64,000 nt of DNA. Source: Neelides folsomi (lineage: Eukaryota; Arthropoda; Collembola; Neelipleona; Neelidae). Positions within the stretch are counted from its first letter, which is position 1. The number at the start of each line of letters is the position of its first letter. Shown piece after piece: positions 35,401-49,900 of the stretch. The translations under genes and the position numbers were made by a program. The notes beneath the pieces were generated by a model. The model did not search any database, had not been told where the DNA came from, and worked only from the letters and a program-made list of their open reading frames with translations. Location: positions 1-64,000 of the forward strand of contig JAQGBZ010000050.1 of assembly GCA_034687125.1 (NCBI GenBank). The letters run 5' to 3'.

Positions 35401-38400
35401 ACGAGAAAAGTTCCACTCCAATTTCTCCTTCCTTTCTTCTAATTTAATACCAGACGCGAGATTAGTGATACATAGCAGGCGTAGAGTGGATCCGAAATGC
35501 AGAGCAGAGTCACCGTGCTACCCAAAAGATTTGGAAAGTGTAATCAGACGATGGATCTCTGTGTGAGATAAACAACTGCTTCGACCAGACTCCTCACTTC
35601 AAACATTGGAGACAATAAGAAGCCGTAAAAGGGTAGAAAGACAAAACCTGTTGCTAATGGGACTCTCGAGTTCTCCTATTCTCGTCCCTATCCGAATCCA
35701 TCGACCAAATCCATTATTATTACGAACCCATTTCATTTGTACCCAGGAGTGGAATGCTTGACATAGCTCTTCCCCATCACCATTCCTCCGACCATCTCGC
35801 CCCAAGAAAGATTCAGGGAATGGTATATGTAGTGTGTCTCAAGCTCGTTCCATACATCTTGCCAGCACCGTTTTTTATCAAGCTTCAAACCTCACTCCGC
35901 CTCCCCTTTCCAACACACTTAAATGAGAGGAAGACCGACAAGAGTCGAAGGGATAACAAACACGAGGAAAAAGTATTTTATATATCCTTTACATGCATAT
36001 ATAACTATCATATATGAAGTCTCTAATATCATTTCTCGATATATGAACTCCTCGTTACGTTAAGAAAGAACCTTTTTAAGAAGTCAGAGTGAAACAAAGA
36101 AGCATTTCTCCACGGCTTCTCCTCCTCAAATCATCAAATCAAATGACACCATTTGTTTCTCTTTTTTTCACCATGTTGAGGTCTGAAGTGGTCTTGTGTT
36201 GTTTTTCTTTACTAATATGCTGGACATAACCTTTCTTAAGATGAGAGTTTAAAGGAGGCTCTTATCGCACCCTCTCCGCTCATCTTCAACACAAGTAGAG
36301 GGCCCATTTCCCTCCACTTAATCTACAATTCATTTACCATTTGTTCCTCTCACAAGGAAATGAACGAGAGACAAAGGGCCGTCTAGTCAAACACTTCACC
36401 AAACAAGGACCTTTTACAAAATAAAAAAAGAAAGCAATATTTCACCGCCGATAATCACAAGTTCCGTGGAAGGAGGGAATAATAGGTCTTGGCATTCCGC
36501 CTCTTTTCAACTCGCTCGCAGAGGTCGGAGAGAAAAAAGGAGGCGGAGAAGCCTCCTTTCAAAATGAGAAAAAACCATACCAAGAAAACTTCAACGGTTC
36601 AACAATCACAAACAAAACATTGGGAGTGAGAAACAATGAGGATTGGAGGAGGTAGAAGGTCCAGAGGGGACCAGCGCGCCGAGAACAACCGGATAATAAG
36701 CCCTCGTGAGAGAGTGAGGAAAAAGACAAGGGGTCACTATTAAATCTTCCGACACAACGGGTAGAGATAACCTCACTCATTTTTCAAACTTACTCCAAAT
36801 AAATTAGAACCGACCCAAATCCTTTCTTCCTCTCTAAACTTGTCCAGGTTATAAATTATCCCAATTATGAGGAGAGTCCAAGAAGCCACTCGTCACTCCT
36901 CATTACACTTTAAGATCCCTATCGAGTCATCGAGAAGTTCCTTTCATCCAGTTCCTATTCCAGCCGCATCCTTCCCCTCCAAATCTGGTTATATGATTAT
37001 AAAGTAGCAGGAAGGAAAAAAAGGATCCTTCCAACACCGGCACAACTTCTTATTATAAAGAAGCTAAAAACAAACATTTGGTTGTGGCTTCAAAAACCCA
37101 CACTTTTTCCTGCTCAATCTCAAATGCTCTTAAACCAAAGAATTCAACGAGTTCAAAATAATCAACCGATTACTTAGAACTTTCTATATGCCTATTTGGT
37201 ATACCAAAATTGAAATACTGATCTACTATAGTTGAACCATATACTGACAATGAGTAAATGAGAATCAGTAAATGGGATAAATATAAAACTACACATTTTT
37301 TGTAAATTACATTTAGATAAACCAGTGATATGCCAGCGACAGAAGTGAAATGTTGGGTAGCTTTACCATAAAAGACAAATCGTATTTTAGCATACATATA
37401 GCCAAAGAATGCAAAAGTTGGCTTTAAAATGAACCAACATTTTGTACACAAAATCCACACATGGAAGTAATAGCAAAATAGGAAACGTGAAAAGGAAAAG
37501 GACCAGTAAAGGAATAGTAAAAATAGGACCATTTTATTGCCTTCCTTCCTCTTTATAAATATATTGCCCCGTGAGAAGAAAAAAATTTGGAATTGGCAAT
37601 AAAGATATTGTTGAAGAGAAACATTTACTGCATACTAAGAAGAGGAGCGTAAAGGCCCTTTCATTTATAGCACTTTTCCCTTAAACGTCTCACATTTTGA
37701 GTAGCGTTTAAAATGCTAAAGGTTTGTTCAACAACCTCACTTGTTGACTCCCCACATTTAACGTATGAAACTGTCGTCATCGTCCCTTCGGACCCTTGTT
37801 CCTTAAAAGCTCCTAAACTACATGCTATATTATAATAACGTGGTTCCCCAAAGTTCTGGAGCCATTCCCATCAACAACTTGTCCCATATTGCTCCAAGAG
37901 AAAGCAAAACAGAGTCCCAGAGTCCCATGTAATCTCTTCACTCAAAAACTTGTTCTCTGGTTTGTTTATCTATGGGGTTTCAAAAATTGAAAGAGCTCTC
38001 GTACCTCATCCAAAGGATCCACCCTCGACAACCCCATATAATATTTCCTTGTTGGTGACAACTCTTTACTTAAGTACACTTATATAATCCAATCAAGAAG
38101 GTGATAATGATAGGTCAATATTGAAGAACGGGACTCTCAGAACCTTGAAAACACGTACAGAGAGTAATTGAAGAACATCAAGGGATAAAAGGATAAATAA
38201 AAGAACGGTAAAGGATGTGAAATGGTTGCTTATAATCTCATCTAATATTGTGCACAATAAAATTTAAGTACTCAATTCGTCACTTTACCCTTCTTCCATC
38301 TTTCTCACGATGCTCAGTTAGGAAAAGAATGAGTTTGAGAGAAAAAAAGACTTTTAAGGTGGATATTTCCTTCAAAGTGATAAATGAACTCTTTATGATC

Positions 38401-38572
38401 TGAGCCGAAGTCTTATTTGTTTGAGTACACGGAATGGAGATAATTCCATGTTTGCATTGTCGAGAGACAAACTCGAGATAAACGATACATAAATCAATAA
38501 AAAAGGACACTTACCACTCAGGCCGGTTGACAAGAGGGCGAGGAGGACGAGAACGATTCCTTGAGGAGACAT
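26434..38572 (-). CDS. ihog: ihog/boi/CDON-type Hedgehog co-receptor, Ig-FN3 transmembrane protein
   Basis: Type I surface protein of the ihog/boi family, which binds Hedgehog through FN3 domain 1 and works with Patched. Fifteen minus-strand exons: 38572-38515, 31087-30987, 30836-30702, 30347-30140, 29850-29635, 29474-29253, 29084-28929, 28759-28613, 28410-28288, 28219-27997, 27837-27675, 27614-27395, 27315-27136, 27049-26901, 26805-26434; 890 residues. Signal peptide MSPQGIVLVLLALLSTGLS (an upstream in-frame ATG would add 15 or more residues). Four Ig domains fill about 25-412 with Cys pairs such as VTFQC/DYQC, AISCEAP/YYCAAL, LECVAV/YICEAH and FDCGTEG/FQCFAT. A basic linker (about 420-455) follows, then FN3-1 (458-560, with FRVVAVYSNNDNKE as in ihog) and FN3-2 (565-655, SAGEYSKVTVLG). 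TM 688-710, then a 180-residue tail. Vertebrate CDON/BOC have three FN3 domains, so ihog/boi is the better fit. Confidence 0.95.
31088..38514 (-). other. 7.4-kb first intron of the ihog-type gene
   Basis: Separates the signal-peptide exon from the Ig exons. Introns elsewhere in the window are mostly below 500 bp, so this is by far the longest. ORFs inside are short (at most about 120 codons), on both strands, with no family resemblance. The DNA has many GAGAG/CTCTC runs (e.g. around 33480-33520 and 36500-36545). Large 5' introns of developmental genes often carry enhancers; that role is inference. Confidence 0.6.
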
Positions 38573-41500
38573 TTTCCATTTGGAATGTTGACTAAAGTCG
38601 AAGTAATTCATCATAATTGATTGCCGCCGTTGCGGCGTTTGAATACAACTGAATGATGACAATCGAGTTAGACAATGGCGGGACAATGCGGTAACATCAA
38701 CTGCATCCTAAGAGTTCCTACAAAAAACAAAAAAAATTAATTCAAATTAGATATCTTCGTATCCTCCCTCTCCATCGACTAAATACTTTACATAATATTT
38801 TCATATGAAATGAAGTACAACCAATCCACTAATATGAAAGATGTAATCCATTCAAATCAAACCGATAATATCATTAATTAAACTTTATTCTCAAAAACTT
38901 GTCTATTCAACTCATCCAGGTGTTCCAAAGGACTTTTTCAATTGATTCATTGATTTCCAACTTATGCTAAAGTAAATGCTTCAATGAAATGTTTGACTTG
39001 TCTTTTGCCATTTTCATCCATAAAATACAAGGCCAATGATACTAAGAAAGTACAATGCCGCCCATGTTACTTAATAAGTGAACCACATGTGAGATAGGTC
39101 ATTTCCTAAATTATCGTTTAAAGGTATGAAATCGATTATTAATGAATGGATTCCTCGTGATTATGATGGGGAGTTCTTTAGCGTGAAGATAAAAAAAGGC
39201 GTCGAATAATTTACATAAAAAAGTCGTTGAATATTGGATCAAGGGAGAGTTAATCGGCTTACATGAATAGAGAAAAATTCCTCAATTATAATAATTTTTA
39301 ATCTGGAAGATGAGAAATCCTTCCTTTGTTCACAATTTTTTCCCCAAGACGATGAGAAAGTCGAATTTTGGCTCTTGTGGGGCCCATAATCGTATTCCCA
39401 TTTTATTCGCATGAGCCTCACAATAGAGCCGAACAGAACTCATTAGATCCACTTAAACCCCAAAGCCTCCGATGATTGAAAACACTGTTGAGTATACGTG
39501 CAGAGTCAGAGACGCAAAAGGATCTCTCAGTGCTATGAGATTGAGAGTAAGGAACATACAGCAATTATGCAAATGATTTGAAGAGTGAAAGCCGATGGCG
39601 ATTTGGTCCCTCCTTACTTTAATGATATATTAGGAATGGGGGGCTCTTTGAATGAACTCGAACTCAATGGGTCATTTTTAAACGCAATTTACATTTCTAA
39701 GCTGAGAAAAGGGCAGTTGAGTGCCAAACGGGCAGAGTGTTATTTCGAAACAAAAGGATTCTCCTGAGACGTCGTCTACTTGGGTTAAAATTATAGGGTG
39801 GATGAGCACGTTTGAGTCGAGTACTAACTAGACGTTCGGTCGACGTGAGAAAGGAGCTGTTGTTGGATGAAAAGTGAACGATTAAGAAGGGCCATAAGAG
39901 ATGAAGGTAAAACAGCTCTCCTGCCCATTTACACCTCCTTAAGCTCCCTAGGAAGAGTCGCTCTGCTCCTCCTCTCGCTCATCCCATTTCCTCTCTCGTG
40001 ACGGCGAAGGTGAAGAGCGGAGGCAGACGGAAACGGGAGACGGCCCGTATCAGCGGAGGCATCACCAAAGGACCTCATGAGAATCCAACCTCTGCTGGAA
40101 TCCATTCACATTGTGATCAAGTGGTGAGGGAAAAAGATGAGATGGAAATGAGAAGTGACTCTGCAGAGATGTGGAGAGGGCAGAAAAGTGTGAAGGCCCT
40201 TCATAATGGCCCCTCATCTCATAATTCTAATTTCATCCTATCTTCTTATGAGATGACGAATTTCTCCCTATACACAACTACTGATAAAATATATTATATT
40301 TTATTCCCACCAGATATTCTCCGAATGCCAGGGCGGAAAAAATCAACAACATGAGCGAGAAGAAAAGAGAAAATTGGTATATAGAAAAGTGTCGAATCAT
40401 TTCACACTCTTGAAAAATTATTGTTCCATTCCACCACCATTCTAGTGTCATAAACAGGAGTCCCGGGATTAGCTCCACAGCAGCCTCTGCTCTAAATCCC
40501 TTGGGACTCCCTTTATTTCTCCCTTCTTGCACCTACGACTCTATTCACATACGATCTCTGGAATGTGGAATGAAAGAGAAGGAAAATTCCGAACCCACCT
40601 CTCTCCCTCAACATCACCACTGGCCCAGAACAATCATCTTTCAATACACACAATTTCTATGGGTGAAATGTAAACTTCCAAATATTTTCCTCCACGCTGC
40701 TCTCTCATTCAAAAATCCTCTCTTTTGAATAATAAGAAATTTTATCATCCTCCTCGACTAATCCACACTTACGCTCTCGGGAGAATCCCTTTCAATTCGT
40801 CTCCACATACAACCATAAAATTTATCTCTCACACACCAATTTCCATTGTATGGAAAGTATAAAACTAATCGCATTCATTTTACAAAGAAATTCCTCCAGA
40901 GACAAAACATATCTGCTTAGTCGAAAATACAAAAGTTGAAAAAAGCGGGTATTTTGTCTATTAGAACCAACACCCGTCGAATCGGAAGCAAAAAGCTGTC
41001 GGGAAAAATTTAGCAGAAAGGACACAAAAAACTTTTTTGCCTTTATGCCAAATTTTTGTGTGAACACGAGGCATACAAATTAAAATAACACATTCTCTCG
41101 GATCATCGGTGAAAAAGAACCAGGGTCATATTTCTTATCGTACTCAAGGGCCCAGTTGAATTAAAATCCCAATTATATTGATTGATCGATACACTCAATA
41201 AAACATCCTTCGTGGATGAAGAGAGTGATGAGGTACTGTAGACTTAACATTATTTACAAGGGGCCAAACAAAAAAGTGGCCATCAAATCTTTCACTCCAA
41301 GTCCGCCCTAGCCCTCTGTGCTGTCGAAAGGAATCGAGAGGATTTGAAACAAGGCTCCACGCCACCTCAAGTCTTCCTTCAACTTCGGATGAGACAGAGA
41401 ACAGTATGAGAGAAAACTATAAATTGTTAAGTGGGTACCAACAAAGGGAGAGTGGATACCTCAGCTCATCATGGCATGTCAGTAACCAAATAGGTCCACG

Positions 41501-43900
41501 AATTCCTCTTTACTATCCCCCGTCTCTTCAGAACTCTATTATTAATGGTTACCTAAGGGCACCTCCCTTCCAGCATCGAACCCAGATCAACCATGTGGAT
41601 ATGTTCATATCTATCCAAGTAGATATTTCTAGCTACTGTCGCTCTGTCGAGAACAGCTCGGGGTAAAAGCCAAATTGAAGGAGACTTGACCAAGAGAAGC
41701 CATATGAAAGATAACACGAGAAGAAAACCCTTCAAAAATGAATTATTACGACAAAGAGTAATCGCCCCTCTTCGCTCCCATCTCATCAACGGTGAGACCG
41801 AAAGGACTCTTTAAGCCGAAACCGCAACTCAATGTCCCTCTTTTACTCACCTTTACATTGCAATTCAAACTCTTAATGATCTCCTTTTTTATTATAGAGG
41901 ACGATAATGGAAAAGGGATCTTTTTAACAAAAAAACCGTCGACACAGGAAAAGGGAAATTAAGGATCTCTCGCGCTTCCTCCTTATCTTTTTCAAGCACC
42001 TCCTGAGGATGTAACGTTGCTTTATGGGGCTGATGAGGGGCACAAAAGACTGACATTTCGACTCCTTTTTAAACACTCTTCTAAGATGATAAGAAGTGAA
42101 GAATCCTTTTAAAAATAATAATCTTGAGAAACTTAATTTATAATAACCTGAATATCTTCTTTAATTGAAACTCGTAAACTTTTTATTTCTCTCTTATCCG
42201 CTGACTGTCAAAAGCCTCTAATAAGTTTTATTTGGTTTGAGGTGCAATAAAAATGAGGATTTTCATCAAATTAAAAATGGAATTTAGAGAGGAACAAGTT
42301 TCTCCAACATATGGCACAAAATAATTTTTATGCCAATGTGAAGACGGCCAAAGATTAACACCTTTACCCTTTATATATGAGTAGAATTTTTAACTCGAGA
42401 CATATTTATTCAACCCCTAGACACATTACTACTCTATAAGTATACTCTATAAAAGCTTTGGTTATATTGTGATATTGAATATTGGTCGATGTTTTACCTA
42501 AAAGGTGAATTGATCAAGGGAAATTAAATGCATAAGTATTTTCTATCTCATATTTAAGCAGAAACCAATTCCTTCCATGTCTGTGAAACGCTTAAAAGCA
42601 CCTCAGAGGTATTGCGTGCAAAGGGGATTTAACAATAGGAAAAGCTGAACTTGTGTTAGCAAGCCCTTTTTGATACAATATAGGGTAAATAAATCTTTTA
42701 AAAATTCTGATAAAAAAGTGAGTTGAAGAACCATTGCATACATAATATTAATATTTCAGCTGGGTAGCCCACGAAGGAATAACGAATTCGAATAACTCAA
42801 AAGTCAAATCTTCGTTTAGAGCAAGATTCCTTGCCCATTAAACAGTTTGATCTCTCTGATTTGAGCTTTGAACCACATGAGTCAAGGGTATACGCGTATC
42901 CTTTTATGAATCTTTAGCTCGTTCATATCAAAAAACGAATGAAATAATATCGGACAAAATCCCTCCTACAATTGGCATTCCTAACCTTTTACAGATCGAT
43001 TTGTTCAATCGAACGATCAAATTCAAATCCAATTTACTCTCCCACACTCATTCATGTAAAATGAGTCAGCAGTAAAAGCGATCTTGTGTGAGTCCGTCAA
43101 TAATTTCTAGATCGAGCCCTGATTAGGATTAATCTAATATCGATTAATCAATCAATACCAAATAATGAATTTTAATATCAAAACCTTTTAAGTAGGAAAA
43201 ATTATTCATTATTTGCTTTCTCATGTAATTTAAATACAATTTATCCATTTTTTGAATTCTCGGTATTTATGAATGCCAACATTAAAATGCAAGTATGGCC
43301 ATACAAAGGGAGGTAAAAGGAATATTATTATATGGTAAGTAGTTAAAAGGTCAGAAAGTCAGGTTCCCTCGAAGAAACGAAAAGAACACTTGAGTTCGAA
43401 AGTATGTCATCTTTCATCGTTGACCAGGAATTACTTGGGAGTCGATAGAAGGTTCAGTTTTTCAAACCTCTGTTTGTCACTTGTAAAAGCGGAGTGAAAA
43501 TTCATTTATGAGCACTACCATCTGCAATGACGTTTGCATCTTTGGTATCCCTTTAGACAAAAGACTGAACTGAGAAACTTGTTGCCTTTGTGGACGGTGG
43601 GATTCTTAGGCAGAGTAGGTTAGAAAAGACCTTTAATCCCTCAGACAAATTCACTTTTCTCTCATCTTTATCATCAATCTTGAATCTCGGTCAATACTGA
43701 TTCTCCCTTAAGAACTAAATTCAAAAGAACGTCTTTTTATATGGAGTCTGGATCGCAGCATTCTCCCGTTCTGCTGTTCCTCTCTCACCGAAACCTCCTT
43801 CACCACTCGTAATTCGAACACATGCTGTATCATCTGCAGGGACCCTTTAAAGGAATCCTCGTCGGCTACATGTCTACACCATGGTATTGACTTGGTAATC
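38573..43900. other. gene-free region upstream of the ihog-type gene, part 1
   Basis: Starts with the 5' UTR and promoter side of the ihog-type gene. No recognisable coding sequence. ORFs such as 39998-40354 and 41406-41666 are unsupported by motifs or splice context. GC content and purine-rich GAGA-like tracts are visibly higher than in the left half of the window, e.g. 39960-40060. Confidence 0.5.
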
Positions 43901-46900
43901 ATAGAACGTCAGTGATCCCTTCGCTACCTAAACTACCAACCTAAGCACACCAAGTGAAGAATTCTCGACCGTCGTCCAAGAATATGGATCTCTCCCATCT
44001 CTCACTTTACAAAAGTAAAATTAATGGTTGGTCCTTTCCTTCCCTTTGAGAATCAGTGTTTGAAAAGCCATGGTTAATCCTCCATCACTGTATGGAGGAA
44101 ATCACAAAGGGAAAGATTTAAAAACTAGATTGCTTCCCTTGTCTTTTCTCCACAATACGAAAAAGTGTTGGGAAGGGTCGAGAGCTCTTATTAATTTGAA
44201 GACGTAAGAACGGTTACCAGCTGGCCCAAAAGTCAAAAACAATGCCATAGGTTTCTTCCAAAGAGGGAAAAAGGGAGGAGGCGGGCAGGAGGGCCAAACT
44301 TCCAGGGAGGTGAAATTCAGGCTCCATTGAAAATTTTGATAATTATTATCGTTAAGATTGAGTCTTGTAAACGAGAAGGCTCGCAGATGGGCACACTCCG
44401 GTAGCTCAATGTAATCATCGCCATCAGAGGGTTTTGGGGAGCCACCGCCACACACATCGTGTAGTGAACAGCGGCCCATCCACACGCTCCTTCTCTTAAA
44501 AAGAACCTTTAAGAAAGGCTGACGAAGTGAATAACAGAAATAAACTTCGTCGTAAAAAGTATCCAGTTTAAGCTTAAATTTTCTCAATGGCTTTCATGCG
44601 GAAAGACACGTTCCCATGAAGGAGGCAGGAGAGAAAGATTTACATCTTTTTAAGTAATTTACTAACCAAGTCCTACACTGGGGTTCTTACCCTTATCCTC
44701 TATACCTTTCCATTTTAATGAAACTCACATGAACCAAAGGAATGCGTTTAATAGCATTTCGAGCCCGCGTGCCTTTTTCTCCTTTTATCTATTAAATGTG
44801 GAAGAAGAAGCTTCATTTCTATCCTTATCAAACCTTACAATTCATTCGATAATCAACTTGTCTCTTCAACTCTTGAAAATACCCACACATTTGATTGCAA
44901 TATCCTTTCAAAAGGGAAAAAAATCGTCCGGAAACATATTTTTTGCAACATTAATCATTATGATTTTTCATTCAATAATGACCCAAATAAAGACCCATTT
45001 TTCCCGTTCTTGAATTATGTTTAATAAAACAAACCACACAATTAGTTCTCTCTATAACCCATAGCTAAACCTAAGAGAAATGAATGAGAACGAAAAAAAT
45101 GGTAATTGCAAACATTAAAATATTAAAGAGGGATCGCAATCAGCGAGCAGAGATTTCAAAGATTTTATGAGTTTTAAGCCAATATTTATGGCTCACATTA
45201 ATATAATAATAAGTATATGAATAATCACTCCAGATTTTATAGCCGAGGGGAAATTCAAAAGGAGCGAGAAGTTTCCGGTCGAATAAAGTGGGCACCGCAC
45301 CCCTAAAGTGGTCAAAGGAGAAAAAGAGCCTGACCCAGCCCACCCTTTAAATGCTTTATTGTTACCGCGAAAATGACGATGATAATCGAGTGGAAAAAAA
45401 TTACCTAAGGATATAAACTTTAGCGAAAAATTTGCAAGTTTGCTAAACAAAACTCGTTTTCCCTCCACCCTCACTTATTAAGAGCTACATTAATACTGCA
45501 CATCTGCGTTTTCTGCTTAACATGCAAAAGGGTGAGTCAGACTCATTTAGAAGTATCTCTTTTCATTCATAAAATTTTTACAAACAGCGGCCAAGCCTCT
45601 CCAGAGGATCCTTTGGTTCCCGTTTATTTTGAAGGAGGATGTTAGGCGGGTTGGGTTGGTGAACGTACCAACCACCTCGTGATCGATGTATTCATACATA
45701 CCCGAGGTAGGATAATGAAAAATATATAAATTATTTTTTCCTTTTTTCCCAATGACTTTGACCTTACACGCCAAAATAAATTCGTTTTCTTGTTCCTCAG
45801 CTCTTTTGTCCATTAATTTTTTATAGGGAACCATGCATATCCTCATCACCTTTATTTTTAAACTCCTCTCTTCGTTAACACGACTCAAACACGAGTGGTG
45901 TAGAGTTGAATTCCCGATTTTTTCCCATGAAGCAATAAATTGTCGTCTTTTGTACAGACGTGCGCTGGAGATAACTCTTCTTTTGGAAGTCATAGATCAA
46001 AGAATATTTGTCACCTTTGTCCAACTGGCACCCTTCCACTGAGGTTCCATTCCTCTCTTGGACACCTTAGGCAGGTTGAAGATTCTGAGCTCCTCTTCCA
46101 CACCACAGGGTCCTTTTCTTCCTCCAATGTCCAATGATTTTCATTCCCTAATTTCCCATTCATTCCTCCACTTCCTACCCATCCAACACTCAAATAGCAT
46201 TTATCATTCTTGGACAATTTTTACTAAATAACTGCCACTCCAACAACACTTCTATCTCTCATGAATCTTCTATCTGATCAAAGAGAGAGTGAGGAAATCC
46301 TTATTTTGACTCAAAAATTCTGTTAAAATCTTTTACCGCCTCCGGTAAGTTTCAAATCTGACGAAGCGTAAACAAGTTATAATATCCGTCTAATGTTAAT
46401 ACCCGTTAGGGAAATTTCACATATGTGCACCTACACACCTTATAATATTAAAAAAGTCTTCGTTCAATGAGAAATCGAGGATATTGATTTAAATCATAAA
46501 TTATGATAGAGAAAGAGATTTAACCCTGAACACCTGGCTACTCAAATTCAATAAGTTGAGTCCATAAGAGAGATATTAGTAAATAGAGAAGAATGATCAA
46601 TTTTGATCTAATCTCATTCAAGCCCTCATTTCAAAAAACTGATTATCTCGGATTGAGTCTAATACAAAAGAGCATATTATTAAAGAATGGAGAATAATAT
46701 TTCTCAACTGATTCAATTCATTCGTCTTACACACGTTTAATACCAGGAGGTCTCGTCTTGTAACCTCGCTCTCAACTCCCGTCTCATATCTCATCTGATG
46801 GAAGATATAATCATAATAATATCCACCCTGGAAAGGATACGTTTGTTCCAACAAGACCCCACGAAGAGTTCTTCTTCCCAAAAGCACATGCGGAGCTGTG

Positions 46901-49900
46901 TAGTGAGAATCTAATCCCTCACCTAATTATAGAGGTCCCTTCCATTAACTCGCATTACGAATCGTCTTGAGATAGTAAAATGGCATAAAGGAGAGAGTAA
47001 TGGGGAGCTCGTATAAAACTTCACTCGGGTGGGCTAGGAGGAACTCAGAGGCTTCAAATTATGAACCTCCATTCATGCTGTAATAACACATACCTAAAAA
47101 CTCATCCCTTGAGCACTTCCTGGGCTCACACATTGTGATTCTATGCCAGCATACGGAAACGGGATTTGAAAAGGGCTTGGAATAAAATCCTACCATGTGG
47201 AGGGGCCTTCTATTAAAATCATTAACATTTATCTCTCGTAATGAAGTTTCTATCATCCATTCCTTTTATAAAATATTCTTTATAATAATCACACCGCTTA
47301 AATCATTTTCCCAACCGGAAAGCTCTCATTTTAAACTGCACTTAAATAAGCTATTATGTTTATAAGTGCACCATAAAAATAAAAATTTTCAAACTTGATA
47401 CCTTAATCTTTAGGATTAAGATCCCAGATAACTTCAACTAGCTTGTTAAATGAAAATAATTCTTATTCATTTCCTTTTTCCAATTTAAATGCAAAATCCT
47501 GTTCAACAAACAACAAACCCATTGGAGTCTTCAAATCCTTATTTCGTATTAACTTCCAACTCACAATGACTTTTGAACTATATAAATGTAAAAATATATT
47601 AAAAAAACGATTTAAGCAAAAGACATTTGAGTGGAAAAAGAAAGGCGGCATTTCTGAGAATGAAAAGTGAATGGAATAACGGCAGTCATTCTCAATACGA
47701 AGTTCTTTTGAATGTTTGAACTAATCTCGTATACGAGGGGATTTAAATATTTAAATTTTATGATAAGGTGTCAAGTCAAATCTTTGGGCACCACACCCTC
47801 TGTATACAAACATATTTACATGGCTTCTATTCCATCTAACCGACCTTGTCTCCGAATAATAGTGTAGTAATCTCTTTTTAGAGTCTATAACCTTTTTGAA
47901 CCTGTAGATGTATCTCTGGATTGAATCGGCCTGAGTCCATAAAAGTCTTCAATTATCAAGACACATCCACATCAAAGCTCATCAGAGCCTTTAAGGAGAA
48001 CAAAGAGAAGAACAAGATCTTTGAGTGACATTAAGGTCCAGATTAACTGACAATCACTCAAAAGTAAATTCCAGAAATGATTGAATGACTCACTTGTTGT
48101 CATTCAGAGTGCAACTACTTTTCTTCATGTCCTACCTATCGCTCCTCTATCACATTCCCAAATTGATATGAAGTTATCGGGAAAATTGAAAATTTACTGC
48201 ACAAGGTTCAAACAGGCTCAAACTATGTCACTCACTCAGCAAAGTTTACGACATTGTCAGGCCGTGTCTGTCGGAAGGCGAGAGAATTCGAGAACCTTGA
48301 ACGGCCAACATCAGCCGAGTGGTCATCGAAAGTTATAACTGACAGAGAACTTGAAAGTCCTAAGGGAAGGGTCACCAGATATATAAAACTTCCAGCGAGA
48401 CTAATGAGGAGGAGAGAATAAAAGAGAATTGTAGTTTTCGGATTGGGGGATGGGCAGTAGTGGCATTTCGACCAAGAACAACAAGACAATCATACGCTCA
48501 CCAAAACTACTCCAAATATGAGGCCCATGGCTTCTCAAAGAGAGGAACAAGAGGGAAATTGGGGGCAGTGGCAGTGGACCATCAACCTTTCAACGAGCTC
48601 CCTGGACCCACTCACCACTTCTCAACATTCAAAATCCCTCATCCGTCAACATTGGGCCCTGTGAGTAAAACTCAAAGGACTCACCTTGATGCTTCCACAA
48701 CTCCGACTACACTCATTTGTTCGTGAATCGATCAGAGGGGTGAGACGAGGGCTATCCTATAATTCTCTTGGATTATACGTGTCCGACCCTTCGACCCATC
48801 CAACAAAGCCCAAGGAACCCGACTTTCCCTCAAAGTGCTCGCACTAGCCTAGAATTATAATGCTGAGATTATTCGGGCGAGGAATAATAGGGAAACGATT
48901 TCTTTGGGCAAATAAATCCTCCTTCGTTCCGATGAAGGACAAAGAGACCTTTTCTTCGACAAAGATGAGCTCATTAGATACTTGAATAATTTTTCAAATT
49001 GAAAAGAGGATATCCAAATGCATTGAAAACATTCCAACCAGGCTTGGACTTAAAATTTCCAAAACTCACCAGGTTCAACTTCCTCATAAGCTACTAAGCA
49101 GGTGTGAAGGCACAACAAGAAACCGAACATCTCATTGTAATGTATGAGGACATCCTTTCATCAAACTTCAACACGTCATTTGGAAATTCGAACAACTGAA
49201 TTAATTTCAGAGAATTTGTCTTAGCCCTACCCAAGAACAAGCACGAAGGAATTCCAACGGAAATATTTATATTGAAATGTCAATTTCAAATGAAATTGAA
49301 AAGGCTTCTTAAAGCGTTCATCTGAGGTCTCCGCTACTACAATAACCCAAGTTTTTAAGAAATATTTATTATATTTATGTATTCTGCCCAAGTGCTGAGC
49401 GGTATTGTCACACGAATTTCTTCAAACGGATTGTATTTATTTATATATTTTTATACTACCCTACCTTTCACGCTTCACGTTGTATTCTCTTCAACTACCA
49501 AAAACCGCTATTGGTAAAATAAAAACACTTTTCACTTTGTAAATACAAATATTTGAGAATGTTATTGGGTAGTTGGGCGATGGCTTATAATGCTCACTGT
49601 CTTCACAAATACAATAATCGTATGTACACCATCCAAATACCATCAAAGTTGGGTAGAAGATTGTGAAGTAAAACTCTGAAATATGCGGAGAACAAGAAAT
49701 ATGAAAGATAAATATAGCTGAGTGAGTTAAGGAATGTTCAATGGTGTAAATAAGTATTCAAATACTTGCATATTGGTCCATGTTTGTACAAATGGGGTTT
49801 GAAGTTCCTCATTAATAGCTCGTGCCATCTTTTCTTCCAAGCTAATCAGAGAAGATCTTGAGGAGTCTGAAGGGCCAGATGATGCAAATGGCGTCTCTAA

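Noticed and set aside
44102-44587. 161-codon minus-strand ORF, the longest in the gene-free region
   Set aside because: No recognisable motif, no partner exons, and located in locally GC-richer DNA where long chance ORFs are expected. Conservation data would be needed.
45547-45993. 148-codon minus-strand ORF
   Set aside because: Composition is mixed, with no domain, signal peptide or splice context that I could support.
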